DNA from: Celoporthe dispersa
Taxonomy: Eukaryota > Ascomycota > Sordariomycetes > Diaporthales > Cryphonectriaceae
Reading direction: 5' to 3'
Length of the DNA stretch: 64,000 bases
NCBI GenBank assembly: GCA_016584495.1
Contig: WAID01000006.1
Span: forward strand, 2,976,001-3,040,000
A program made the position numbers and the translations under genes. This document shows positions 1 to 11,100 of this stretch, one piece after another; within the stretch, counting starts at the first letter, position 1; each line of letters opens with the position of its first letter. Below the pieces are notes generated by a model, which ran no database searches, was not told the origin of the DNA, and worked only from the letters and a program-made list of their open reading frames with translations.

Positions 1-1062
1 ACGCCCGCGAGCTGGGCTACAGCCCCCGCGGCCCCCCGCGTGCCCCCCGCCCGCACCGTCAGGCCCGCCCGGCAGATGAGCAGCCACTTCATGCGCAACA
101 TGCGCGACCTCCAGAACTGCATGGAGGACTTCAGCAGGGGCCACGACCAGGTGGTCGCCGTGGTCGTGCCCAAGACGAACTTCAGCGACGAGGCCCTCAG
201 CTCCGGCCTCTTCGTCGCGCTGTTCGGCCTGACCCTGTTCATGACCATCGCCGCGCACCTGCTGCCGTGGCGTGCCATCACCCTGTGCGGCGGCTGGGCG
301 GCGGTCGTGAGCGGGCACCCGGCCGTGGCGCGCATGATGCGGGAGACGCAGGCCGCGTACTTTCCAGCCCAGGGCGGAGGCGCCGAGGAGGACAACAACA
401 ACAACAACAAGAAGAAGAAGAAGGGCAGCGTCACCAGCAACACCGCCGCCACCACCACCAACAATACCACCTCAGAGGAGGCGGAGGCGGAGGCGGAGGA
501 GAGGGGGCAGCAGCAGCAGCAGGCCAGGAAGAGCCTCCTGGACGCGTGGATCGCCGAGGACGTGATCCTCGACTCGGCGCCCGAGACCCGCGAGGTCGAG
601 ATCTTTGAGCTCCAGCACCGGGACGCCTCCAGCGGGGAGTGGGAGCCGTGGGTGTTCAGCCCGTCGCCCTACGACCCGCTGTCGCAGGCGCGCATCACGG
701 GGGACCGGCCGCGGGGCACGCGCTTCTTCGAGGACGTGCTCGCGCCCGAGGGCTGGGAGTGGAGCGAGAAGAAGTGGGCCCTGGACCTGTGGAGCCGCGA
801 GTGGGTGGAGGAGAGGATCATCACGGGCGTCGAGGTCGAGACCGAGGGCGAGAGGTGGGTGTACGACATGTTCAGCGAGGACGAGGGCATCCCGGGCGTC
901 AGGGACCACGCGGACGCAGGGCCGGGAAGCGCCGCGGCGGCGGCGAGGAGGGGTCACCTGAGCTGGGAGGAGGGCGAGGAGGGCGAGGGCCGCAGGGGCG
1001 AGTGGAGGAGACGGAGGTGGGTGAGGCTGGTCAAGAGGAGGATGGCAAGAGAGGCGGCGTAG
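1..1062 (+). CDS. Dysferlin-domain peroxin (Pex24/Pex30 family), 5' truncated by window edge
   Basis: This is the C-terminal part of an integral peroxisomal or ER membrane peroxin of the type that controls peroxisome number and size. The frame is open from base 1, so the true start lies upstream; the GTG at 40 is not the start. An early segment (MRNMRDLQNCMEDFS, then a hydrophobic stretch GLFVALFGLTLFMTIAAHLL) matches the transmembrane part of the family. After a low-complexity linker with Asn, Lys and Gln runs comes a dysferlin-like module: EVEIFELQHRD, then EWEPWVFSPSPYDP, then GWEWSEKKWALDLWSREWVEER. Its aromatic spacing is typical of DysF-N/DysF-C. The tail is acidic, then basic. The next gene, on the minus strand, converges on it. 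The family is confident; which peroxin (Pex23, Pex30 or another) is not decided. Confidence 0.8.
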   Translation, partial: TPASWATAPAAPRVPPARTVRPARQMSSHFMRNMRDLQNCMEDFSRGHDQVVAVVVPKTNFSDEALSSGLFVALFGLTLFMTIAAHLLPWRAITLCGGWAAVVSGHPAVARMMRETQAAYFPAQGGGAEEDNNNNNKKKKKGSVTSNTAATTTNNTTSEEAEAEAEERGQQQQQARKSLLDAWIAEDVILDSAPETREVEIFELQHRDASSGEWEPWVFSPSPYDPLSQARITGDRPRGTRFFEDVLAPEGWEWSEKKWALDLWSREWVEERIITGVEVETEGERWVYDMFSEDEGIPGVRDHADAGPGSAAAAARRGHLSWEEGEEGEGRRGEWRRRRWVRLVKRRMAREAA

Positions 1063-1317
1063 CTACCTGATACCTACAGAACGCGACAAGAAGCAGGAGA
1101 AGAAAAGAAAAAGAGAAGAAAAAAAAAGTCAACCTCGCAAACGTCTCTCCTCCGGGCTCTTCTACCCTCGCTGCGGCGCCTCTCTGCCCTGGACACACTG
1201 CCGTCCCGGGCACTCATCGGTCATGAGAGGGGGGAAGGGAGAAAGAGAGAGAGAGAGAGAGAGCTGAGCACCGACGACAAGATGTCTCCTCGGCCGGCCA
1301 CCTCCTCCCCGCCCTCA

Positions 1318-2334
1318 TTAGGCCGCCCTCCTCAGCGAGTTGTAGTGCTCCCCCAGGCCATATCCATGTCGGTAATAGGCAAGCCATATCTTCTTCCTCT
1401 CCGCTCCCGCCTCTGCCGCTGGCCCCTCCCCCGCCGGCCTGATCACCTCCGTGTCCCGGTCCTGCACGACGTGAACCTCGACCCCGTAGGCGCTCGCCAC
1501 CGCCAGCAGCTCCAGCTGCCCGCCCCACTCCGCCGTGTCCCTCATCCTGGCCACGTAGCGCCCCAGGTCCTCCTCGAGGAACCCAGCATACTCGTCCCCG
1601 TGCTGCTCTATATACCCCGCCGCCCTCCGCCGCACGATCCTATACCCGGGCTGCTGCTGCTGCTGCTGCTCCCCTTCCGCCCCCTCCGCCGTCCCTTCTC
1701 CGCCGAGCGGCACCCCGACCTGCCCGAGCTGGTCCGCCACCGCGGAGAACAGGCAGTGCCCGTCCGGCCTGATCTCGTGCTCCTCGAGGCCGTGCTTCTG
1801 GAACTCGGCGAGCATGTAGGTCCTCTCGGCCGCGCGGTGGTCCGTCATGTGAGAGGCCTCCTGCTCGGCGGCCAGGGCGGCGGCCTCTTGCTCGGCGGCA
1901 CGGCGGGCCAGGCGCTCCTTCTGGCGGTTGCGTTTCCTGGCCGGGGTGCCACTTTCTCCTTCCTGTATAATGGGTGGTGGTGGCGGTTGTTGTTGTTGTT
2001 GTTGGCCTGGTGGGCGGCGGTCTCTTGTCTTGTCTAGGCTTAACCCGCCTAGCCTGTCCGCAACCGCGTCTCCCTCACCATCAGCTCTCCTCCGTTCTTC
2101 TGGTTCTTCTTCTTCTTCTTCCTCTTCCTCCTCCTCACCGCTCGCCTTCCGTATCTCCTCCGCCTGCCGTTCCCTCATCTGCCTTTCCATCTCGGCACAC
2201 TCATCGTTCACGCCCTTGCGCGTCTTCTTGGTCGCGTTCTTCTTCTTGCTGGTGATGCGGCCCTGGAGGTCCTTGGCCTCTCTGCGGTGGCGGGCCTGGA
2301 CCTGCTCGAGTGTTTCGGGTGGTGCGTCTGCCAT
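1318..2334 (-). CDS. otu2: OTU-domain deubiquitinase, Otu2/OTUD6 type
   Basis: Predicted cysteine protease that removes ubiquitin from proteins; 338 aa, no intron. The N-terminal half is charged and helical (MADAPPETLEQVQARHRREA, KKKNATKKTRKG, an acidic Glu run, then a Gln run), as in the Otu2/OTUD6 family, whose yeast member acts on ribosomes. The catalytic OTU domain fills the C-terminal half. RPDGHCLFSAVADQL carries the Asp and the nucleophilic Cys. YIEQHGDEYAGFLEEDLGRYVARM and WGGQLELLAVASAYGVEVHV follow. GEHYNSLRRAA at the extreme end supplies the catalytic His. A poly-Gln insertion interrupts the OTU domain after the first helix. The start is the first in-frame ATG, and the upstream DNA is non-coding. 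Cleavage specificity cannot be read from the sequence. Confidence 0.9.
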   Translation of the reverse strand: MADAPPETLEQVQARHRREAKDLQGRITSKKKNATKKTRKGVNDECAEMERQMRERQAEEIRKASGEEEEEEEEEEEPEERRRADGEGDAVADRLGGLSLDKTRDRRPPGQQQQQQPPPPPIIQEGESGTPARKRNRQKERLARRAAEQEAAALAAEQEASHMTDHRAAERTYMLAEFQKHGLEEHEIRPDGHCLFSAVADQLGQVGVPLGGEGTAEGAEGEQQQQQQPGYRIVRRRAAGYIEQHGDEYAGFLEEDLGRYVARMRDTAEWGGQLELLAVASAYGVEVHVVQDRDTEVIRPAGEGPAAEAGAERKKIWLAYYRHGYGLGEHYNSLRRAA

Positions 2335-2569
2335 GATCTAGACTACTTCTTCTTCTTCTTTTTGTATCGCTCTTCTCTCTTTTCTCCTCTCTTTTGTCTC
2401 GGATGGGATGCGCGCAGAGGAAGGGTGGCCGCGGGCAGAGAGCAGGCCAGGTCGCTGGAACAAGATCGAGCAGGGAGGACAATGCTGTAGGTGGCCGAGA
2501 GAGACGGCAGGTCTGAGGTCGGCGGAGGTGGCTGTGGTGCAGCTCGGACACTCTTTTCTCTTGTTCGAC

Positions 2570-2630
<61 letters not shown>

Positions 2631-3779
2631 AAGGAAGGAAGAAAAAAAGAGGGTAGGATGGAGAGGCCGACGTCAGTCTGCACGAGCTTCCCGCCTGGCG
2701 GCTGCTTGGTTTCGTAGCGGGGCAGGGGTTCCTTTTCTCTCGCTGCCTCTGCTTAACCTCTAGGCGGGGTTGACCTGCGGGACGCGCCGTTGTAGGGGAG
2801 AAGGGGGCACGGAAACCCCTGTCCGGTCCTACAGCGTAGGCCTGTAGTACAGAACAGGGCTTATGCAGTGCTACAGTGTACCAGCAGGAGAGGAGAATTA
2901 AAAGGGTCCCTCCCCCATTACACCACAGCCTTTCACCAGCTAAAAAGGTCAGCAGCAAACATAACACGTTCACAAGGTATCAATAATATGTTGGGCAGTG
3001 GATCAGATCTCATGAACAGCCTAGCACGGCTCTTTTATTTGTCCCAGAAAAGCGCTGGGAAACCACATTTATAGCAGGTCTCTCCGGCCCCGTACACACC
3101 TCTCCCTCCAGTCCCCTACCGGAATATCCCAACAAGGCACACTGTATGTGGTTGGCCTAAGGAGACACGCTTAATCCTCCTTACCGGAGGCATACCTTTT
3201 GCTTGCCTGCCTCCCTCCCTCTCTCTCTCTCTCTCGCCCTAGCATATCTATCCATCCCTACTTCCCATACGATCCCAGCCGACCAAGGCTTTTTTTCCCA
3301 CCAAAACATCGTCTCAAAACGGACTTACCAAGAACAAGAATGACCCAAAATTAAGGGTATTGTGCAGTTCATGAGGTATAATATATCCAAGACAGGAAGA
3401 AGAGAGAAGGAAAAAGAAGAAGAAAAAGGAGAAAAGAAAAGAAGAAGAGTACACAGACATAGAAAACCAAAGAGGAAATTCCGACAAAGCAGAGAAGTGA
3501 CTGGGGGTATCCCGCGACAGCTGTGTTTCATAGCCATGATCCCACGCTCAAACATCAAGAGAAGAATAAGAATAAGAAATAGACAATACTAGAAAGAAGA
3601 AGGAAGAATAACGCCCAAAGTTATTCCCTATGCAGTCCGTTTCTCAGCCATCATACAGGCTAGGGGCCAGACACAAGCCAGGAAAAGTCCGAGACGAAAA
3701 GAAGGGGGGAAAAAAAGAAAAAGAAAACAAAGAGGCTCTAGTTAGTAGGTGGGCTTGAGGAAGCCGGGCCAGGAGGACC
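2335..3779. other. Intergenic region between OTU gene and apsA-like gene
   Basis: No supported gene. It holds the 5' flank of the OTU gene and the 3' flank of the apsA-like gene. A composite (AC)n-poly(A) tract lies at 2570-2628, and purine-rich low-complexity DNA at 3390-3480 and 3590-3740. Short open frames here are shadows of these repeats. Confidence 0.7.
2570..2628. repeat. Composite (AC)n + poly(A) tract
   Basis: About fifteen AC dinucleotides run directly into about thirty A residues. It is intergenic and lies roughly 235 bp upstream of the OTU start codon. Confidence 0.95.
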
Positions 3780-6700
3780 TCAGAAACCCTCAAATGGGTT
3801 GCCTCTCCCGCTCCCGCTCACGCTGCTCTCCTCTCCCACCGTCTTGTGCCTGCTGTAGCCCCAGTACTCCTCTTTCCACCCGCCAACGCCCCCGCGGGCG
3901 AAGCTCTCCCTGTTGCGGCTCCTGCTCCTGGACCGGCTCCTCTGCCGCCTCCTCTCCTTGGTCCTCCTGCGCGCCCTCATCCTGCTGTCCTCGAGCGACT
4001 CGGGGTAGTCCAGCTGGCCGTCGCTCTCGTACCGGCTGTACGCCAGAGGGCTGATGAAGGCCTCCATCCGCACCGTGCCGATCGCCTCGAAGAGGTTGCC
4101 GCCGCCTGCCACCGAGCCTCGCCACGAGGACGCCTCGCTGTTGCGGCCGCTCCACTCGCCGGCCACCTCGGCCGACCTGGGCCCGCTGCCGCCGAGGTAC
4201 AGGTCGCTCGAGCCCGTGTTGGTCGACTGGCTGTTGTTGTTCGGGTTGTGCGCGTACGTCGGGCTGCCGCCGAAGCCGCGGAAGGACAGCGGAGGTGGTA
4301 CGCGCCCGCCCGTGTTGCTGCGCTTCCGGCCGTGGAAGCCCGTCTGCAGCGGCGGGACCTGGTCCCTCCCGAACCGGGGGATCGCCGGCGGTATGGCGGC
4401 GTCTCCGGAGCAGTCGCGCTCGTGCTGCATCATCATCATGCTGCTGCTGTTGTTGTTATGGTTGTTGTTGTTGTGGTGGTGGTGCTGGTGCTGGTTGTTG
4501 TGGCTGCTGTGGCTCCCAGGCTCGGGGACCGAGGCGTGCGAGTAGCTCGACCGAGACTCGCTTGCCGGCGCCGACGGCGTGGATCGGTAGCTGCCCGGGA
4601 CGAGGCTGGGCGGTACATCAGGGATGCTGGGCATGGGCGAGATGGTGCGGTCGCTGAAGGCGCCCCTCGGCGCCCCCTGCGAGGACATGGTCGAGCTCAC
4701 CGCCCCCGAGGACCGAGAGGGCGGGGCGTGGTGGCCGAGTATGGGGTTCTGGCTCTTGGCCAGGCGGATGGAGTCGCGGATGCGCGGCCGTCGCACCTTG
4801 TTCTGCTCCGGGGGCAGCTCGAACTCGGGCGCATGCTTCGGTACCACCGTAGGTATCTCGGGCACGTCCTGCTGGGAGTGTGCCAGGAACGAGAGCGCTG
4901 TCAGCCAGAGGTAGTGCCTGTCGGCGTTGACCGCGGTGAACTTGAGCGCCCTCTGAGGCGTGAGGATGAGGATGGACCTGTTGAAGACGGCAAGCTGGCC
5001 CTTTGGCGCCGGGTTGTCATCCTTGACGTCGAGCACGGACTGGATGGTCACTGTGTAGACCCTGTCAGCAGGTTCCCGTCACGGGTCCGAAGAGGTTAGG
5101 GGTGTCACTTTGGGAGGAGGAGCATCACTTACGCTTCCGGCCAGACTTGCCCAGCAGGGCGCTCCCGCTCGAGGGCTGCTTGCTGCTCCACAGGATGGCT
5201 CTCTCGTACGGCGCCAGCCAGACCCAGCGCCTGTGCCGGTCGTTGCTGGTGTCGTCCTTGCCGCTGTTATCGGCTGACATGCCAAACGACTTCCTCCGCC
5301 GGACATACTTGAACATCCACTCGCCGACCATGGTCTGCGCAATCGCGTCCACCACACCGTTTGCGGCCTGTGACCCTTCGTTGGACCGGACCCCGGTCGC
5401 CTCGGTGGTCGCCGTGGTGCCCGAGTTCTGGTGGCGGTGGCCTCGCCCCTGTGGGCGCTCGTTCCTGGGCGTGACGAGGTCGCGGCCGCCTTGTGCCAGG
5501 GAGGGGACCGTGGGCGTCTGGGGCACGGTCGGCGAGAGCGAGGGCGACCTGCTGTTCTTCCTCCTGTTCCTGCCCTGGCTGCCCGCGGCCGACCTGCTCT
5601 TCCGAGTGCTGTTTGCGCGGTACTGCGTCGTCCTGGTGCCCTTCCTGTGCCACGGCTCTCTCCTCGTCGGGCTGCGGTTGTCGCTACTGCGCCCTCCTGC
5701 GCTGAACACGGGCTGCCGGGAGCTGGCCCTCGTGGGGATCGGGAAGGGCGGGTCTGCTGTGTCCTCCTCCTGGTGCGTGTTGATGCCGTTCTGTATCATG
5801 GCAGCCCTCCTCATGCCGCCAGACTTCATGCTGCTGGCCATGGAGGATGCCCGGAGGCCAGTCTTGGTGGAGGACTCGCGTGGCGGCATGGCAACGCCCT
5901 GGTTTCCGGACAGCTTGTAGCGGGTGAAGGCGCTTGTGGGCTCCAGCGGCTCCACGGGGGTCCTCGAGCCCGAGGCGGTCCTTGGGACGGTCTCCTCAGG
6001 AGACGTGGGCGCGGAGCCTAGTGTCGACCGGCCAGGCTCAGGGGACTTGACCGCGCGTGGGGCCGACAGGGCTGTCCTGAACTCGGAATCGCTCAGGCCG
6101 AAGTCGTCCATCTCGTCGGCTGAGCTGGCGTCGTTGTTGTGGTCGGCGAACATGTTGCTGATGCGGTGCGTCTTGCGCGAAGGGGACTTGTGCGGGTGAG
6201 GGGCGGCGGCGCCGGTGGGGCTCTTCGCCTCCTGGTCCATGGAGTCACGGGGCGAGGGAGCAGGGTCGCCAAAGCTCTTCTGGGTGGTGAGCCTCCGGGG
6301 GTTACGTGGTGGGACGTTCCCGGGGACAGGCGTGAACTGCGCCTCTGCGTGGGCAGCAGAGGCCTGCGACTCGGCAGCAGGGGATGTGGGCCTGGAAGTG
6401 ACCGCAGAGGGGTGCAGGTGCGGTGGCAGCATGTCTAGCCGCTGGTCGATCCGGATCTCCTCTGTCTGGATGCCGGTCGAGGTCATAGGGACGTCCCAGA
6501 GCGAGACCTGGCACGCAAAAGTCTCTCGAGAGCTGGGGCAGCCGAGGCTGCTTGGGCGAGGTGGGCCGGCTTGTCGGGGGGTGTATGGCGATACTCGGAA
6601 TGGCCAGGGAAGGAGGCGTCGTCGGTGTTGCAGGCCGTGGAAGCACGGGGGTGTCTGTCTGCGTCCCGGCAGAGACCATGACGGCTGCTTCCCCCGAGCT

Positions 6701-8167
6701 CAGCTTCAGCGGCTGGTCCTGGGTCGGGGATTTTGGTGTCTTTGGTGGGCTCAGCGGGACATCTGATGTCTGTGCCGCGGCAGAGACCATCAGGTTCTGG
6801 GGGCCGGCGGCTGGATGGCCAGGGGCTTCGCGACGCCGGTCCTCTTCCTCCTCTGGTTTGCCTCGTTGCTGCCCTCCTCGCAGTGTCTCTCCCACTTTGC
6901 CGCCAAGGCCTGTACTGTCGGCTCTTGGGCGGCAGGGGGGGTGGGAGCCTTGAGGGGAGATATCTTGGGCGACGGCGGAGGGGGAGTACTGGACCCCCGT
7001 GTCCGTGTAGCTGGCCCTGGGGGCTGCAGGCCTCTGCATCTCCTCGTCCTCCTGGATCACATCGTTCGCCAGGAGGTCATCTATCTGCGACTGCGGCTGG
7101 AAGCGAACCCGCGCAACGCTGCCCGGCCTGGCCAGGCTGTCGTTGCTGTGGTGGCGGTGGTGGGATCTGGACAAGACGCTGGCACGGGAGCCGCTGCGGA
7201 CATGCCTGTGGTTCGACATGACGCTGTCTCGTCCGTTGGCATCGGTCTGGTAGTCCGAGTCGTCGTCAAAGTCCAGCTCGTCCGCGAGGGAGTGCCCGTT
7301 CGCCTTCTGCAGCAGAGAAAACCGCAGGCTCTCCCTGACGTTCATGGAGCGGATGCTGCCGGCATCACTGTCCCTGGCCCTGTCCTCAGCGTCGTCTTCC
7401 GGCACCGCCTGGTCGCTCATGGCAGCCGCTTGGTATGCTGCCATCTCCTCCAGCACCATCTTGAGCCTCGTCTCGAGGACGTGGATCTTGCGGTCCGTCT
7501 TCCGCCTGTCTTCTTCCCACGCATCCTTGTCTTTGGCCCACAGGTCGTTTGTTCTTTCTGAGTCGTCTTCCTGCGCCTTTAATTTCTTCTGGGCCGTCTC
7601 GAGCCTCCTTCTGGTCTCGGCGGCAGCGTCGACGGCCTCGTCTCGCTCACGGGCCAGCTCTCCGAGGGCGGATGAAGTACCTCCTTCCAACAGGGCCAGC
7701 TGCCGCTTGAGGGACCTGTTCTCTTTGGACGTGTTGACGAGGGTCGTCTCGAGGCCGTCTCCTTCATCCCGCGTCGACTGCAGTGTGGCCTCCAGGCCCT
7801 CTATCACCTTCAGCTTCTCGTCCTGGTCGCGCTTCAGGGACAGGATCTCGGCGACCAGGTTGGCGTGCAGGGTAGGCGTGAACCGGCGTGGGTCCAGGAT
7901 GCTGATCTTTTCATCCGTCGCGAGGTCTCGCACGACCCTGTCGCTCTTGTCCGTCTTGTCACTGCCGGGCATTGGCGGCGGTGACCTGGTAATCCTCCCG
8001 GGCGGGGTCACCGAGCGCCTGGATCGTCTCGAGCTCCGAGAAGACGGCCTCGAGCCCCTCGGTGGTGGCTTGGCGTCCATCGGCGTCGAGAGGTTTGCTG
8101 ACGAGGCGGGCACGCTCATCTCGTCCTCGGTCTCCCAGGCTGCCATGGTGGGATGTGATGATTCCAT
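3780..8167 (-). CDS. apsA: ApsA/Num1-like nuclear-migration protein with C-terminal PH domain; three apparent frameshifts
   Basis: Cortical anchor of the Num1/ApsA/Mcp5 family, which tethers dynein at the cell cortex for nuclear and spindle movement. It starts at MESSHPTMAAWETEDEMSV. A coiled-coil region follows (HANLVAEILSLKRDQDEKLK to about GVLETRLKMVLEEMAAYQ), then long Ser/Pro-rich disordered parts with repeated QTxE-type motifs (SAGTQTDTP, STGIQTEEIRIDQRLDMLPP). The C-terminal PH domain spans GEWMFKYVRRRKS to DRHYLWLTALSFLAHS and is split by one intron at 5051-5132 (donor GTAAGT, acceptor CACAG). The last exon carries Asn, His and Met runs. The reading frame changes at a C7 run (6935-6941), a C5 run (6799-6803) and a T4 run (6517-6520), as read on the coding strand. 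Removing, adding and removing one base respectively gives a continuous frame of about 1434 aa, in the family's usual size range. The family is secure; whether the gene is intact is not. Confidence 0.85.
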
Positions 8168-11100
8168 CCCGAGATCCCTCGAGATAGGCTGTTAGGCTCC
8201 TGCAGGAGGAGGCAGCATATCAAGCTAGGGAGAATAGGTTCCCTCTTTTCCTCCTGGGCCGCTGTCGCAAATAAATCTCTGGGCGGACCCCTGGAGGAGA
8301 CGGATCCTGGCCGTGCTGTCGCGGCTGCCCTGGTAGACAACGACGTCGACGAGAAGTAGGCAAGATATCCAGCGATTCGGAGCTGGCTTCAGGACGAACC
8401 CTCAAACCACGCTGAAATTCATACAAGACCTGGTCAGCAAGGCGGCGGGATAGTCCAAGATGTCGAGTCACCTCTCACAAGAGGGGGACAACCTGAGAGG
8501 GGAAGGTCGAGGATCACGCACGAGGCAGTGAGAACGAGGACCCTTTCACAAGAGCCGAAGACCCAATGCTTGTGACCTGCAGTTTCCGCGGAGACTTATT
8601 CGGCGAAAGAAACTAGGAGACGTTAGCCAGGGTTGCATTCCGTAACGTCTGGCACGTTCATGTGTCTGAAGTCTGATATAGCTCAGCATAAGAGGCTGGC
8701 TTGACCCCTGGAGTCCCCCTAGTCATAACAAGCGATGCTATGAGAGGATCCCCGGGCGTGCAGACCCAAGGATGGTATACGTACCGTTCTTTTTCTGGTC
8801 TGGTCTTGTGTGGACCCGTAAAATGCAAATTGCCCCAGGCACGACAGACTTGAGTGCGTTTTCAATGCGAGGCATGAATCGATGGCAGAGGCCGGCCCGG
8901 GATATCTGACAGCATTGCTGTCGAGCAAGAGATGGTTGATGATAACGAGTCGACACGGAGCTCCAAAGTTCCAGGTCTGTGAGCCCCCCTTTTTCTTGTC
9001 GACACGGCTGAGAGGGCGTTGGTTGCTCGATAGACGGGTAATAAGACAAAACAAAAACAAAAAAAAATTTGTCGACCGCTTTTCGAGATAAACCACCTTT
9101 ATATCGACGTCGTACCCTGGGCAGGAGCTTGCAGCCCAGTAGTCGCACACCTACCGGCGAAGAATCAGCACAAGGGAGCCAGATAAGACGAGTATGATAC
9201 TCGTGCGAGTCGAGAAGAGCGGTGGACGCGCTATCCGTGCAAGACTGGCTGCATATTCAGGCTGGTGGCCTTGGTGCCACGAGGGTGATATAGGCAGCTC
9301 AGGGCACAAGGGGTGAGACCACAGGCTTGTTGGGAACTCACCAGTTTAGACAGGCTGCTTGCTGGACCAGCGACGAGGACGCGGGCAGAGGTGAGGCCCG
9401 GATCCCATGTGAGACAAGAACAGAAACACAGCAGGACTGGCCTGTTGGGGCAGAGGCAGGGCAAGATCAGGTCTCAGTCATGCGCCGAGACGACCGCCTA
9501 GCCACTGCATGGATGGCGGTGATCTGGCTACTAGCTCTGAGGGACGTACACGAAGAGGAGGAGGAAGAGAGAGAGAGAGAGAAAAGAAAAAGAGGAAGAA
9601 AAAAAAAAGTAGTAATCAAGGACAGTGCAGTAGATCTCCCCGGGTATCGTGAGCCGATCGTGACGTGTATCCACAGCGTCGGACACACGGACGGTGATGT
9701 TGTACTGCCGCGAGGACGACGGTGATCTGTCGTGGTCTCTTGTCGTAGTGTCCAGCGACGGCGAGCAGAGACGGAATCCAGCTAGAGAGAGGCGGGCGAG
9801 GAGATTGAATATGGGGTGGGAGGGGAGGAGGGAGAGGAGGGGCCCAAGAACACACAGACGCCTGCACGCCAGGGAGGGGACAGAGGATATTGAGAATTAC
9901 AAAACATGCACGCGGTTACCTCCAGACGTGGCGTGAGCCGTAAGGGCCTCAGGGTATGAAGAAAATAAGATTATCAGAGTGGGTTCGAATGAAGAGATTC
10001 AATTATATGACGAGCAGAGGCAGGTTGCAGTGGAGCACATCCGAGCCCAGGGTCACAAGTAGCACTGCTACGACGGTACTAATGGTCGCAGCCAGGCAAG
10101 GATCGCACAGGCCTCGACGTGGCGAGGGCCTGTCGAGTTCATTTCGAACCCGATCGAGCTGACGAGGTCGTTTCTCGTCCGCCCGCGAGGGATTGTGTGG
10201 AGCCACCGGTCTGTCCGCCCTGTTTGGGAACCACGAGCAAGACGTGGCCATGAGCAGTCTCATTGGCAGCAGGCGGCCAGGCGAGGGAGGGGAGGAGGAG
10301 GAGGAGAAGCTGATCGCCTGCAGAAGAGCAGCAGCTCGAAACCTAATAGGGCGAGGAATGGCGAGCGAGAGAGGGGGTGGAAAGGAGGGGGGAGAGAGAG
10401 GGAGCAGGGGTACTGGGAAGGCATGATTAAGATTCGTCCATGCATTGGTGGGTGCACGTCTGGCAGAGTACATAGTACAGATGGACCGTACAGTTGTGGA
10501 CGGGACAGGCAATGTAACCCAGGCACAGGGTCTCCCCTCACGGTCCTCACAGAGAGAGAGGCCTCGGCCAGGAGGCACAGAAAAACAACTGAAAGGAGAC
10601 TGGCCCGGTTGGGTGGCGGGAGGAGAGAGGGGGGGAGTCGCTGATGAGATGAAGATCAAATCAATTCTGGGAAAACACGATGGGGCAAAGCGGCCAAAAT
10701 TCTGAGAGAGTTCAGCCACGAAATCCCCCAGCCAAGTAGGGGACTGAGGTGCTGCCCCTGTTGGTCCGGGGAAGCTCCTGGCATATTAGGGGCCACCCTT
10801 CCCCCCGGTGGCCTACCCCGGCTGGTCCCGTATGGCAGGTACTAGTACTGTGGTACCTCTCGTACTTCCCCCTCCCAGAGAGGATTAGCTCTCGTTCTTG
10901 ACTCCTGCTGCTCAATGTCCGCGCAGATACAACTATAGAGAATACGGGCCGTTCCTGAACGCGAGCCTCAGTACTATCGAGACTGGTTCGTCTAGTATAG
11001 AGTTTATTCGTGGGAAGGGACGCTGGAGGGGGGGAGCGGGCTTGGGCGAGGGGGAAAAAAAAGAGATGGTATTCCTCGCATGAGCGACTGCCGATCTTCC

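Noticed and set aside
3846..5099. 417-codon plus-strand frame
   Set aside because: Antisense of the apsA-like PH-domain exon, which carries the family motifs.
9976..9996. GGGTTCGAAT as a tRNA B box
   Set aside because: No acceptor, D or anticodon stem can be formed around it.
10003..10719. 238-codon open frame on the minus strand
   Set aside because: Pro/Ser-rich without any domain, overlaps purine/pyrimidine tracts, and no plausible splice partners.
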